Assembly (NCBI GenBank): GCA_028278425.1
Contig: JANQEJ010000183.1
Span: 1 to 51,402, forward strand
Length of the DNA: 51,402 nucleotides
Source: Planctomycetota bacterium
Lineage (GTDB): Bacteria > Planctomycetota > UBA1135 > GCA-002686595
Reading direction: 5' to 3'
Shown: positions 1 to 8,084 of the stretch, in pieces
How the letters are laid out: each line of letters starts with the position of its first letter
How positions within the stretch are numbered: position 1 is the stretch's first letter
Position numbers and translations under genes: made by a program
The notes under the pieces: model-generated
What the model was told of the DNA's origin: nothing
The model's database searches: none
The model's input: the letters and a program-made list of their open reading frames with translations, nothing else

Positions 1-186
1 CCTGAGAGCACCGAATGTAGTGGAAACTTCGGGTGACGAATCGGCACTGGCGACCCAACCAGGACCGATCTCGGCTCTCAACCGTTCAAGTTGGGCTAGT
101 GGCCGCCACCGGGAAGAACACGAACCGGGTGCGCGTGTCGCTTCTCTAGGGGCCCCGGGAGCGGGCGTGCGCGCTGCGCCCGCGCC
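1..186. other. Window edge, non-coding, possible hairpin
   Basis: I see no supported gene here. A perfect 7-bp inverted repeat (161-167 with 177-183, 9-nt loop) lies just past the stop codon of the minus-strand gene that ends at 187. It could stop transcription leaving that gene, but no U-tract follows on the minus strand, so it is only a possible terminator. Confidence 0.3.
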
Positions 187-417
187 CTAGCCGACGGCCA
201 CCGTCGGCGGCGGAGCGGGGAGCTTCACGATCGGCGCCGGCCGACGGAGCTCGGCCGAGACCGAGCCATCGTTCCGGTGAACGCACGTGAAGCACTTGTG
301 GTAGAGGTTGCGCTGGCGCTTCTGGCACGTCGGAACGTTGATCGTGTGGGCGATCAACACCTCGGTGGTGTCCTCGCGCGTCGGACAGCGCCGTTGCTCC
401 GGGGTGGAGTTGGCCAT
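187..417 (-). CDS. Small Cys-containing hypothetical protein
   Basis: A 76-residue protein of unknown family. The ATG at 417 follows a GGAG about 8 nt upstream, which favours this start over longer readings of the frame. It has four cysteines (residues 11, 31, 42 and 45); the last two form a CxxC (CFTC) in a segment with nearby His residues, which hints at a small zinc-binding or zinc-ribbon-like fold. The C-terminus is rich in Pro, Ala and Val. It has no signal peptide or membrane segment and stands alone upstream of the sulfatase-like gene on the same strand. The function cannot be assigned; it may be a cytosolic metal-binding peptide. Confidence that it is coding is moderate because the sequence is short. 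Confidence 0.5.
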   Translation of the reverse strand: MANSTPEQRRCPTREDTTEVLIAHTINVPTCQKRQRNLYHKCFTCVHRNDGSVSAELRRPAPIVKLPAPPPTVAVG

Positions 418-554
418 TCGCTTCGCTCCGGTGGGTCTTCGGTCTGGGGCCGCTGGACACGCGTGCGACCACCGGGGAAGGAAGCAAGCTAGGCCGGGAA
501 GTCCTCGGCGATCAAGGGATATCCCGAGGGGGGGCCTCCAGGGCCCGCCAGGGG

Positions 555-2381
555 CTATTCGTCGCCCAGATAGCCGATCGCGCGGAGGGCTTCCAAGGCT
601 TCCTCCGAGAGCTCGGTTTCCTCCGTCCGGGCGGTCAGGTTGCGCCAGATCCGGACCCGCAGCGGCGCTCCGGCCAGGTCCTCGTCGGCGGGGAAGGCGG
701 GTGCATCGAGAGCTTCGCTCGCCACCTCGAGCTCGACGAGAGGTCCCGCGGCGCGGGATCCTTCTGCCCCGAGGCGGATGAACCCCGGCGGCACCCACGC
801 ATTGCCGACCCGGAGGGCGACGTGCACGGTCTCCTCCGCCGCCGCCGGAACGAACGCGAGACCGTCGGCCTCGCCGGGCTTGAGGTCGAACCGTGCGCTG
901 GTCACGTAGAGGTCCTCGCCCCGGAATCTCTGCTTGCTTCGCTCGATGGGTCCGTCGGGACCCTTCCGGGCCCCTGTGAGCTCGCTGTAGAACAGGAGCG
1001 AACGCTCCAGGGGCGCGGAGCGCGTGAAGACGAGGCACTCCACCGCGAGCGCCTCGCTCCAGCCGCTCTGGATCATGAGCGAGAAACCCTCGTTCGTGGC
1101 GGCACGGAACTGCTCCAGCAGCGAGCGGTGAAGCTCTGCGTCGCGCTCGCGCCCTGCGAGCCGGAGCAGGTTGCGCTCTTCTCCGGGATCGTCCTCGAGG
1201 TCGAAGAGGTATTCCCTCTCGTCCGGCGACCACTGGCGGATGTACTTCTTGCCCGAGGCGACGACGGCCTTGCGGTGGGTGCCCCAGTGGTCCGCCTCGC
1301 TGATCCCGACCTCCATCGAGTCGGGGGGACGCGTGCACCGCTCGAGCAGGCTCGTGCCGGGAAGCGCGGGGTCCGGTTCGAGGCCCAGGGCGTCGAGGAG
1401 CGTCGGCACGACGTCGACCTGGAGCACGAGTCCCTCGTGGCGCAGGCCGCGTCCTTCCTCCGGCCAGTCGGGGATCCGCCAGATCAGCGGGACGTGCACG
1501 ACCTCCTGGTACATCCTGGGGTTGTGACCCCACTCCCCGTGCTCGAAGAACTCCTCGCCGTGATCGGAGAGGAACACGACAAGGGTGTCGTCCGCGCGCC
1601 CGAGATCCCGCAGGTTGTCGAGCAGCCGGCCGAAGTGGTGGTCGGAATAGGCGATCTCGGCGTCGTAGAGGTCGACGAGTCGCTGCCGCTCGGCCTCGGG
1701 CACAGCGGTGGTGCCCCGGGGTGGCTGAAGCGCCTTCTCGACGACGCCCGACGCGAAGCGCGCGCGGAACGGGGCCGGCGGTCCGTAGGGCGCGTGTGGA
1801 TCGACCGTGTGCACGTAGAGGAAAAACGGTTCGGAAGCGTTCTCCGCGAGCCAGGCAAGGGCGTCGTCCAGCACGAGCTCGGCAACGGCGTACGGCTGGT
1901 CGCCCCGGTGCCGGTACTCGAAGGACTCGAAGCCTCGCCGAAACCCCCCATTCTCGCTCCCCACGAAGCCGTTGGCGACGAAGCCGGCGGTGCGCCAGCC
2001 CGCGGCCTGGAGCCGTTCGGCGAGCGTCGGCAACTCCGGCGAGATGGCGGCGAGGTCGTTCGTGGCGCCGTGGCGCGCGGGATACTCGCCGGTCAGGACC
2101 GAAGCCGTCGCGGGCTTCGTCCAGGTCGACTGCGCGAGGCAGTTCGCGAACAGGATGCCCTCCTCGGCGAACGCATCGATGCGCGGCGAGGTCTCACGCT
2201 CGTACCCGTAACAACCGAGGTGGTCCGCGCGGAGCGTGTCGACGAGGTAGACCACCACGTTCCGCTTGTCGAGCTTCGGATCCGGCCGCTCGTAGGACAG
2301 GGCCGGCCGCTCGCTTCCCGAGCCGCACGCGCTGGCCGTTAGACCCAGCGCCACCGCGCCCAGGCTTCTGACTCTTGCCAT
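555..2381 (-). CDS. Sulfatase-fold lipoprotein lacking the FGly Cys
   Basis: A 608-residue member of the alkaline phosphatase/sulfatase superfamily. The N-terminus is a lipoprotein-type signal with Cys19, so the enzyme is probably exported and lipid-anchored. Metal-site motifs are visible: VDTLRADHLGCYGY near residues 47-60, HTVDPHAPYG in the middle, and SDHGEEFFEHG. The position that carries the formylglycine precursor in true sulfatases (C/S-x-P-x-R) reads T88-K-P-A-T92, so the nucleophile is probably Thr and the canonical Arg is missing. That pattern fits phosphatase, phosphoglycerol-transferase-like or phosphoethanolamine-transferase-like members better than FGly sulfatases. The C-terminal 200 residues form an extra beta-rich domain. 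ATG at 2381 has GAAGG 8 nt upstream; longer readings of the frame run into the neighbouring gene. Confidence 0.85.
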   Translation of the reverse strand: MARVRSLGAVALGLTASACGSGSERPALSYERPDPKLDKRNVVVYLVDTLRADHLGCYGYERETSPRIDAFAEEGILFANCLAQSTWTKPATASVLTGEYPARHGATNDLAAISPELPTLAERLQAAGWRTAGFVANGFVGSENGGFRRGFESFEYRHRGDQPYAVAELVLDDALAWLAENASEPFFLYVHTVDPHAPYGPPAPFRARFASGVVEKALQPPRGTTAVPEAERQRLVDLYDAEIAYSDHHFGRLLDNLRDLGRADDTLVVFLSDHGEEFFEHGEWGHNPRMYQEVVHVPLIWRIPDWPEEGRGLRHEGLVLQVDVVPTLLDALGLEPDPALPGTSLLERCTRPPDSMEVGISEADHWGTHRKAVVASGKKYIRQWSPDEREYLFDLEDDPGEERNLLRLAGRERDAELHRSLLEQFRAATNEGFSLMIQSGWSEALAVECLVFTRSAPLERSLLFYSELTGARKGPDGPIERSKQRFRGEDLYVTSARFDLKPGEADGLAFVPAAAEETVHVALRVGNAWVPPGFIRLGAEGSRAAGPLVELEVASEALDAPAFPADEDLAGAPLRVRIWRNLTARTEETELSEEALEALRAIGYLGDE

Positions 2382-2404
2382 GGGCAAAGCCTTCTGAGTC
2401 TCGA

Positions 2405-3256
2405 CTAGGGCAACGCTCGCCGCAAGTGCTCCATCGCCTCCGCGGCCGCTTCGGCGCCCCGGTGGCTGTCGCGGGAGAGCTCCACGGCGGCGGTTCCCTC
2501 GTAGCCGACGTCGAGGAGCGCGGCCAGGGTCGCGTTCAGATCCAGCTCGCCCTCGCCGAACATCCGGTGCTCGTGGACGCCGTTCGCGATGTCGTCCAGG
2601 TGCACCATCGCGAGCCGCGCCTCGTGGCGGTGAATCACCTCGTCGACCGGAAGGTCGCCCGTGCAGAGGAGATGCCCGACGTCGAGGCACAGCCCGAGCT
2701 CCACGCCGTCGGCGCCGAGTCGCTCGACCAGGCGCTCGTAGCCGGAGGGCCGCTCGACGAACATGCCCGGTTCGGGCTCGAACGCGATTCGCACGCCGCT
2801 TCCGCGCGCGTGCGCGAGGATCCTCGACACACCGTCGCACAGCCGGTCCCACAGCTCGTCGTCGCCGCCCGCGTCGCCGGTTTGGCCGTCGGGCGCGCGG
2901 CCGGCCCACAGCGCGACGCACCCGGCGCCGAGGTCGCGCGCGAGGTCGACGCAACGCGCGAGGAAGTCCACGCGCCGCGCGCGGTCGGCCGCGTCGTTCT
3001 CGAGCAGCGTCGGAAAGTGCTTGCGCCCGGGGTCGAGGAGGAAGCGCGCCCCGGTTTCGATCGAAAGCGCGAGCCCGAGCTCTCCCGCGAGGTCGCGCAG
3101 CCTCGCCACCTCGTCGCGGTCGAGCTGGAAGGGATCGAGCAGCCCGACGTCCGGCGTCAGAGCGACCGCTTCGTACCCGAGCTCGGCCAGTAGCCGCAAC
3201 GCGTCCTCCCCGCGGTGGTGCGCGAGACCGTTCGTGTTGTAGCCGAGCCGGAACAC
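2405..3256 (-). CDS. Sugar phosphate isomerase/epimerase (TIM barrel)
   Basis: A 283-residue protein of the xylose-isomerase-like TIM-barrel family (AP endonuclease 2 fold). Visible family features are the N-terminal strand MFRLGYNTNGL, the metal-ligand-like FEPEPG segment, CLDVGH, a MVHLDD segment and a C-terminal AAVELSRDS strand. Such proteins isomerise or epimerise sugars or sugar acids using a divalent metal; the substrate cannot be read from sequence. Translation starts at a GTG directly abutting the TGA of the upstream gene (3257-3259), which suggests translational coupling. No signal peptide, so cytosolic. The sulfatase-like gene follows 23 nt downstream, so a shared carbohydrate-related role is possible but is inference. 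Confidence 0.85.
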   Translation of the reverse strand: MFRLGYNTNGLAHHRGEDALRLLAELGYEAVALTPDVGLLDPFQLDRDEVARLRDLAGELGLALSIETGARFLLDPGRKHFPTLLENDAADRARRVDFLARCVDLARDLGAGCVALWAGRAPDGQTGDAGGDDELWDRLCDGVSRILAHARGSGVRIAFEPEPGMFVERPSGYERLVERLGADGVELGLCLDVGHLLCTGDLPVDEVIHRHEARLAMVHLDDIANGVHEHRMFGEGELDLNATLAALLDVGYEGTAAVELSRDSHRGAEAAAEAMEHLRRALP

Positions 3257-3796
3257 TCAGAAGCCGATGGTCTTCTTGAGGGCGACGAGCTGCTTGATCC
3301 AGCGGCTCCGCGCCCGCTGGATCTGCTTGTAGTCGGGGCTGTCGAAGCCGAGCTCCTTGCCCTTCTCCTGCTCCCAGTCGCGCGTCATCTCGACCGCCTT
3401 CTCGAAGAGCTCCTTCGCCTCCTTGCCCTTCGCCTTCTTCGCCGCGTGGTCACCGTCCGCGAGGGCTTTGCCCGCTTCGTCGGCGAGCTCGTAGGCGCGG
3501 TCGGCGAGCTCGGTCGCCTCGACCCAGACCGGGTCGTCGCGCACGGTCGCGAGATCTCCGAAGGGGGAGCTCTTCTTCGCCGGCTTGTCGAAGGGGCTTC
3601 CGCCCTTGCCGGGCGGCGGCTCGTCGGGCGGGAGGCCCGCGAAGGGATCGACCTTCTCGACCGGTGGCTCCTCCTTCTCCGGCGGTTTCATGATCGACAC
3701 GATGTAGATCACGACCGCGGCGGCGACGAGCAGGACGCCGATGGCGACGAACTGAGGCGGGATGCCGGAGGGCGGGGGCGGGGGTCGGCGGGCCAT
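3257..3796 (-). CDS. Hypothetical membrane-anchored protein
   Basis: A 179-residue protein with a short proline-rich cytoplasmic start, one hydrophobic segment (about residues 16-36), a Pro/Lys/Glu-rich linker and a C-terminal charged alpha-helical region (about 85-179). The topology is probably a type II anchored protein with a periplasmic helical domain. I do not recognise the family. It sits between rsmB and the sugar isomerase; its stop codon is immediately followed by the isomerase GTG. The helical part resembles small TPR-like or coiled scaffolding regions, but no repeat is clear. Confidence 0.75.
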   Translation of the reverse strand: MARRPPPPPSGIPPQFVAIGVLLVAAAVVIYIVSIMKPPEKEEPPVEKVDPFAGLPPDEPPPGKGGSPFDKPAKKSSPFGDLATVRDDPVWVEATELADRAYELADEAGKALADGDHAAKKAKGKEAKELFEKAVEMTRDWEQEKGKELGFDSPDYKQIQRARSRWIKQLVALKKTIGF

Positions 3797-3826
3797 GGCT
3801 TCTCCTACCTCGGGCGAGGGTTCGGG

Positions 3827-5140
3827 CTACCGCTTCCGGAGCAGCGCAGCGTAGCCGCCGTCGGCCGGCCCGTCGACGCCCGGCAGGGCCTCGCGCTCTT
3901 CGGCGAGCTCGAAGCCGCGATTCTCCGCGAGAAACCGCCGCACGCGCTGCGCGTTCTCCTCGGGCTCCAGGCTGCAGGTCGACCAGACCAGCCGGCCGCC
4001 CGCGCGGACCTTGGCCGCGCCCTCGGCGAGGAGCCGCTCCTGGAGCGCGCCGAGCTTCGCCAGGTTCTTCGGGCCGAAGCGCCAGCGCGCCGCGGGGCGG
4101 GCGCCGAGCACTCCGGTGTTCGAGCACGGCGCGTCGACCAGGACCGCGTCGAAGTCGCGCGCGGCCAGGGCCGCGGTCCCGTCGCTCTTGCAGACCTCGA
4201 CGTCGCGCTCGAGCGAGAGCCGCTCGAGCGTCTCCCGCAGCCGTTCGAGGCGTTCCTCGTCGTCGTCGACCGCGACGACCTTCGCCCCGGTCTCCGCGAG
4301 GACCGCGGTCTTGCCGCCGGGCGCGGCACAGAGGTCGAGCACGCGCTCGCCGGCCTCCGCGGCGACGAGCTCCGCCGCCGCGAGACCCGTCGCGCCCTGG
4401 ATCGTCGCGCGGCCCTGCCGGAAGGCGTCGCTCGCCGTGACGTTCTCCGTGCGCGCGGCCGGGCAGATCACGGTCCGCGGGTGAGCGCCCCGTTCGGGCT
4501 CGGCGCCGGCGGCGGCGAGCTCGTCGAAGAGAGCCTCGCGCTCGACTCGCACCGCGCGCACGCACAGCGGCGGCTCGGTGAGGAACCATTCGGAAAGCGC
4601 GCGCGCACGCTCGGCGCCGTAGCGCTTCGACCAGCGCTTGAAGAGGTGCGCGGGGATCGAGAGCGCGTCCTCGGCCCAGAGCGACGGATGCTCCGCGGGG
4701 TCGCGGAACGTCGGCTTGTCCAGGTGCAGGTCGCGGCCGACGAGATCGCGCCGCGGGTCGCCGCTCTTTCCCTCGCGGCGGGCACGGATCGCCGCGCGCA
4801 GGACGGCGTTGGCGTACCTGGTCTTTGACAGCCCGAGCGTCTCCCCCACCGCGGCGACCGTCGTCGACACGGCCGCGTGGTCGGGAATGCGGTCGAGGAA
4901 GAAGAGCTGCGCCAGCCCGAGCCGCATGTGCGCGGCGAGGTCGGGGTTCGGCTTCCCGCGCGCGAAGCGGTCCACCATCGCCCGCAGCGTGCCGCGCCGG
5001 CGCACCTCGGTGCCGACGAGCGCGCGCACCAGGGCGCGGTCGCGGCTGTCCAGCTCGCGCTCGCGCGCGGCGCGGTCGACCTCGCGCAGCGGCATCTCGC
5101 TGCCGGCGCGCAGGCAGCTCCAGGCGGCGACGCGGGTCAT
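3827..5140 (-). CDS. rsmB: 16S rRNA m5C methyltransferase RsmB-like
   Basis: A 437-residue Fmu/Sun-type protein that methylates C5 of a cytosine in 16S rRNA (C967 in E. coli). The first 140 or so residues form the NusB-like RNA-binding helical domain (RALVRALVGTEVRRRGTL, QLFFLDRIPDHAAV). The catalytic domain carries the SAM motif LCAAPGGKTAVLAE, the motif IV PC loop DAPCSNTGVLG and the motif VI STCS loop, in which the Cys is the nucleophile in this family. The ATG overlaps the fmt stop by 4 nt (ATGA), and the fmt-rsmB pairing is common in bacteria. RsmB and other RsmF-like paralogues are hard to separate by eye, but the NusB domain favours RsmB. Confidence 0.9.
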   Translation of the reverse strand: MTRVAAWSCLRAGSEMPLREVDRAARERELDSRDRALVRALVGTEVRRRGTLRAMVDRFARGKPNPDLAAHMRLGLAQLFFLDRIPDHAAVSTTVAAVGETLGLSKTRYANAVLRAAIRARREGKSGDPRRDLVGRDLHLDKPTFRDPAEHPSLWAEDALSIPAHLFKRWSKRYGAERARALSEWFLTEPPLCVRAVRVEREALFDELAAAGAEPERGAHPRTVICPAARTENVTASDAFRQGRATIQGATGLAAAELVAAEAGERVLDLCAAPGGKTAVLAETGAKVVAVDDDEERLERLRETLERLSLERDVEVCKSDGTAALAARDFDAVLVDAPCSNTGVLGARPAARWRFGPKNLAKLGALQERLLAEGAAKVRAGGRLVWSTCSLEPEENAQRVRRFLAENRGFELAEEREALPGVDGPADGGYAALLRKR

Positions 5141-6063
5141 GCGCCGAGCACCGCGCCGGCCTCCAGCCGCGCTCCGCGCAGGAACTCGTCGCCGGACATC
5201 GCCCGCTTGCCGGCGGGCTTGACCTCGGTGAGCTCCAGCGCGCCCTCGCCGCAGGCGACGACGAAGCGCTTCGCCGCGGAGAGCACGGTGCCGGCCGCGC
5301 CGCTGCCTTCGTCGACGCGCGCGCGCAGAGCGGTGAGCTCGCCGGAACCCGGGAGCGTCGTCCGCGCGCCCGGCCAGGGGTTCATCGCGTGCACGTGGCG
5401 CTCCAGCTCGACCGCGTCGCGCGTCCAGTCGAGGACGCCGCTCTCCTTGTCGAGCTTCTTGCAGAAGGTCACCGCGTCGGGATCCTGCGGCGTGTAGACC
5501 GCCTCGCCCGACGCGACGAGGTCGAGCGCCTGGATCACCGCGTCGCAGGAGAGCTCGGCCATGCGCGCCTGAAGCTCGCCGGCGGTCTCACCGTCGCGCA
5601 CCTCCGCCTCGAGCGCGACCAGGACGTCGCCCGCGTCCAGCTCGAGCACCACCTTTTGAATGGTGACCCCGGTCGTCCGGTCGCCCGCGGCCAGCGCCGC
5701 CTGCACCGGCGTCGCGCCGCGCCAGCGCGGAAGGAGCGACGGGTGCACGTTGAGCGAGACCTCGCGCGGGATGGCGAGGAGCTCCTCGCGCAGGATCTTG
5801 CCGTAGGCGACCACGAGCAGCACGTCGGGCTCGAGCGCGCGCAGGCGGTCCAGGAAAGCCGGGTCGGTCGCCTTCTCCGGCTGGAGCAGCTCGATCGCTT
5901 CGCGCCGCGCGATCTCCGCGATGACCGACGGTTGAACGCGCCGTCCTCGGCCGCGCGGAAGGTCCTGCTTCGTGACGATGGCGAGCGGACGGTGATGACT
6001 CTTGACGAGCCGCTCCAGGACCGGCGTGGCGAAGGGCGGCGATCCCAGAAAGACGAGACGCAT
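5137..6063 (-). CDS. fmt: Methionyl-tRNA formyltransferase
   Basis: A 308-residue enzyme that formylates initiator Met-tRNA with 10-formyl-THF. It has the N-terminal MRLVFLGSPPFATPVLERL strand, the catalytic and substrate-loop segment NVHPSLLPRWRGATPVQAAL, the downstream TTGVTIQ and LDAGDVL motifs that supply the active-site Asp, and a C-terminal OB-like domain (WPGARTTL onward). Length is normal for the family. It overlaps rsmB by 4 nt downstream, and thioredoxin lies 24 nt upstream, so it is probably part of one operon. No def gene is adjacent. Confidence 0.95.
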   Translation of the reverse strand: MRLVFLGSPPFATPVLERLVKSHHRPLAIVTKQDLPRGRGRRVQPSVIAEIARREAIELLQPEKATDPAFLDRLRALEPDVLLVVAYGKILREELLAIPREVSLNVHPSLLPRWRGATPVQAALAAGDRTTGVTIQKVVLELDAGDVLVALEAEVRDGETAGELQARMAELSCDAVIQALDLVASGEAVYTPQDPDAVTFCKKLDKESGVLDWTRDAVELERHVHAMNPWPGARTTLPGSGELTALRARVDEGSGAAGTVLSAAKRFVVACGEGALELTEVKPAGKRAMSGDEFLRGARLEAGAVLGA

Positions 6064-6087
6064 CGAGCGGCGGCCGCCGCCGGGGTT

Positions 6088-6411
6088 CTAAAGGTAGGCC
6101 TCGACCGCGGTCTTGAGCTGGTCGTACTGCTGGCTGCCGACGAGCTGCTTCACGACCTCGCCGTCCTTGATGATGAGGAAGGTGGGGATCGCGGTGATGC
6201 CGTACTTGGCCGGCACCTCCGGGTTGTCCTCGGTGTTGATCTTCATCACCTTGAGTTGACCGTCGAGCTCTTCGGCGAGCTTGTCGACGTACGGCCCCAT
6301 CGCGCGGCAGGGGGCGCACCACTGGGCCCAGAAGTCGACCAGGACGGGGACTTCACTCTGGAGGACGACGGTCTCCCACTGGCTGTCGGTGACTTCGGCG
6401 GCTTGGCTCAT
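6088..6411 (-). CDS. trxA: Thioredoxin
   Basis: A 107-residue cytosolic thioredoxin with the active site WCAPCR, the preceding VLVDFWAQ strand, KINTEDNPEVPAKYGI containing the segment before the cis-Pro, and the IPTFLIIKDGEVV strand with the cis-Pro. It has no signal peptide and a normal length. It reduces protein disulfides with electrons from thioredoxin reductase, which is not in the window. It lies 52 nt after scpA and 24 nt before fmt on the same strand. The bacillithiol genes further along suggest the cell keeps both thioredoxin and low-molecular-weight thiol systems. Confidence 0.95.
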   Translation of the reverse strand: MSQAAEVTDSQWETVVLQSEVPVLVDFWAQWCAPCRAMGPYVDKLAEELDGQLKVMKINTEDNPEVPAKYGITAIPTFLIIKDGEVVKQLVGSQQYDQLKTAVEAYL

Positions 6412-6463
6412 CGGGGTGTTTTCTCCCTTGTGTCGGTCTGGGCGCGAAAAAAGCGGGCAGAGA

Positions 6464-7309
6464 TCATGCGGTAGGGTCGGCGGAAGGTCCAGCGTGCTCG
6501 GCGGGTTTCCCCCCGTGCGCGTCGTCCTCGTCGCCCAGGCCGGTGCGCTCCACGACCTCGTCGATGTCGTCCTCGTGCTCGGGACGGATCGCGATCGAGA
6601 TGTCGTCGCCGAAGCTCTCCTGGGTGATGCGGATGACCTGCAGCCGCACGAGCTCGAGCAGCGCGCAGAACGAGCCCACCAGCGCCTCGCGCTGCGACAG
6701 ACCTTCGTAGCTCTCGATGAGATGGGACAGGGCGACGTCCTTGTTCGTCTTGACCTCGCGGACGAGGTGCTCGACGTAGAAGCGCAGCGGGTGCGCGTCG
6801 ACGGCGACCCGGACCGGCCGGTCGGCCATGGTTTCGCGCATCAGGCGCGAGTAGATCGCGAGGAGGTCCCAGCGATCGAGCTCGCCCAGGTCGAAGGTCT
6901 TTTCGTCCTCGTCCGCCTTGACCTCGCCCTTGTAGCCGCGGCCGTGCTGCAGGGATCGCTCGCGGAGCCGGGCCTCGAGGTCCTCGGAGGCCTCGCGGAA
7001 GCGGCGGTATTCGATGAGCCGCTCGATCAGCTCGTCGCGCGGGTCGAGGTCCTCTTCGAGGTCGATGTCCTCGGTCGGGAGGAGCGAGCGGCTCTTGATC
7101 GCCATCAAGGTCGCCGCCATGACGAGGAAGTCGCCCGCGAACTCGATGTCGAGCTTCTCGAGGTTCTTCAGGTAGGCGAGATAGCCGTCGACGATGCGCG
7201 CGATCTCGATCTCGTGGATCTCGACCTCCTGCTCCCGCACGAGGTGCAGGAGCAGGTCCATGGGACCCTGGAAGACCTGTTCCAGGCGTACCGTGTAGTC
7301 CTGCGTCAC
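6464..7309 (-). CDS. scpA: Segregation and condensation protein A
   Basis: A 281-residue kleisin of the SMC-ScpAB complex, which organises and helps segregate chromosomes. Family features are the N-terminal FQGPMDLLLHLVREQEVEI and IARIVDGYLAYL helices, the EFAGDFLVMAATLMAIKSR segment that contacts the SMC neck, and the C-terminal winged-helix region (SFCALLELVRLQVIRITQ) that binds the SMC head. The C-terminus ends in an acidic tail. The GTG start overlaps the TGA of the site-2 protease gene by 4 nt (GTGA), so the two are probably translationally coupled. scpB is not in the window. Confidence 0.92.
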   Translation of the reverse strand: MTQDYTVRLEQVFQGPMDLLLHLVREQEVEIHEIEIARIVDGYLAYLKNLEKLDIEFAGDFLVMAATLMAIKSRSLLPTEDIDLEEDLDPRDELIERLIEYRRFREASEDLEARLRERSLQHGRGYKGEVKADEDEKTFDLGELDRWDLLAIYSRLMRETMADRPVRVAVDAHPLRFYVEHLVREVKTNKDVALSHLIESYEGLSQREALVGSFCALLELVRLQVIRITQESFGDDISIAIRPEHEDDIDEVVERTGLGDEDDAHGGKPAEHAGPSADPTA

Positions 7310-7983
7310 CAGGCGCCTCCGGCCGAGGCGATCCAGTTGACCGCGTCGTACATCGTCAGCATCGCGCCGATGATCGGCTCGTTGAGCACCCGCGACACGA
7401 TGAGGACGAAGACCAGGATCATCCCGAAGCGTTCGAGCTGGACGTAGGGCTCGCGGATCCCCGGCGGGAGGATCCACGCCATGATCCGCGAACCGTCCAG
7501 CGGCGGGATCGGGAGCAGGTTGAAGGTCGCGAGCAGGATGTTGAAGTAAACCGCGGTCTCGATCACCCGCGGGGCAAGCTGGTCTTCCGTGTAGAAGTCG
7601 TACTTGATGAAGACCTTGAAGACCACCGCGAAGAGGATCGCCAGGAGGAAGTTCGACACAGGGCCGGCCAGGGCCACGAGCGCCATGTCGCGGTAGGGCT
7701 TGCGCAGGTTGTAGAAGTTGACCGGAACCGGCTTCGCCCCCCCGAAAATGAAGGGCGACGTCAGGAGGAGGATCGTCGGCAGGATGATCGTCATGAACGG
7801 GTCGATGTGCGGGATCGGATTCAACGTGATGCGACCCATGTCGCGAGCCGTCGGGTCTCCGCACTTGAGCGCCACCCAGCCGTGCGCGGCCTCGTGAAAG
7901 GCCAACGAAAGGACCAAGAACACGATGATGAGGACGATGGCCACGGGGTTGGCGTCGCCCAAGATTCCGCTTGCGAGGTTGAT
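7306..7983 (-). CDS. Site-2 protease (M50, Rv0359-like), possible ATC start
   Basis: A membrane zinc metalloprotease of the compact S2P/M50B group. It has HEAAH in the first membrane segment (zinc ligands His30, His34 and catalytic Glu31 in this numbering), NPIPHIDPF after it, and NLLPIPPLDGSR carrying the third zinc ligand in a later segment; about six membrane segments in all. The start is unusual. The first ATG, GTG or TTG choices are a TTG at 8097 that overlaps the divergent kdsD gene, or internal TTG/GTG codons without a good ribosome site. The ATC at 7983 has AAGGAG 5 nt upstream, lies about 18 nt after a predicted transcription start, and gives 225 residues, the usual length. The product is certain, the exact start is not; TTG at 7962 is the main alternative. 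Confidence 0.85.
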   Translation of the reverse strand: MNLASGILGDANPVAIVLIIVFLVLSLAFHEAAHGWVALKCGDPTARDMGRITLNPIPHIDPFMTIILPTILLLTSPFIFGGAKPVPVNFYNLRKPYRDMALVALAGPVSNFLLAILFAVVFKVFIKYDFYTEDQLAPRVIETAVYFNILLATFNLLPIPPLDGSRIMAWILPPGIREPYVQLERFGMILVFVLIVSRVLNEPIIGAMLTMYDAVNWIASAGGAW

Positions 7984-8007
7984 CCTGACTCCTTTGGGAC
8001 GGAAGGG

Positions 8008-8013
8008 GTTATA
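8008..8013 (-). promoter_or_regulatory. Extended -10 for site-2 protease operon
   Basis: Read on the minus strand, TGCTATAAC gives a TGn-TATAAC extended -10 element. Transcription would begin near 8001, just before the AAGGAG at about 7989-7994 and the proposed ATC start at 7983. No convincing -35 is seen, which is normal for extended -10 promoters. It is divergent from, and close to, the kdsD promoter. Confidence 0.4.
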
Positions 8014-8041
8014 GCACAGCGTTTCGCCCGCCTCGCGCTTC

Positions 8042-8069
8042 TTGAAGGGCCCCTTCTCATCCCTACAAT
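8042..8069 (+). promoter_or_regulatory. Promoter of kdsD-kdsC-lpt operon
   Basis: TTGAAG (8042-8047), 16-nt spacer, TACAAT (8064-8069): a good sigma-70 type match in an otherwise GC-rich region. The predicted start, near 8076, leaves a very short leader before GTG 8085 or about 21 nt before ATG 8097. Confidence 0.5.
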
Positions 8070-8084
8070 CGCGATTCGGTAGGT

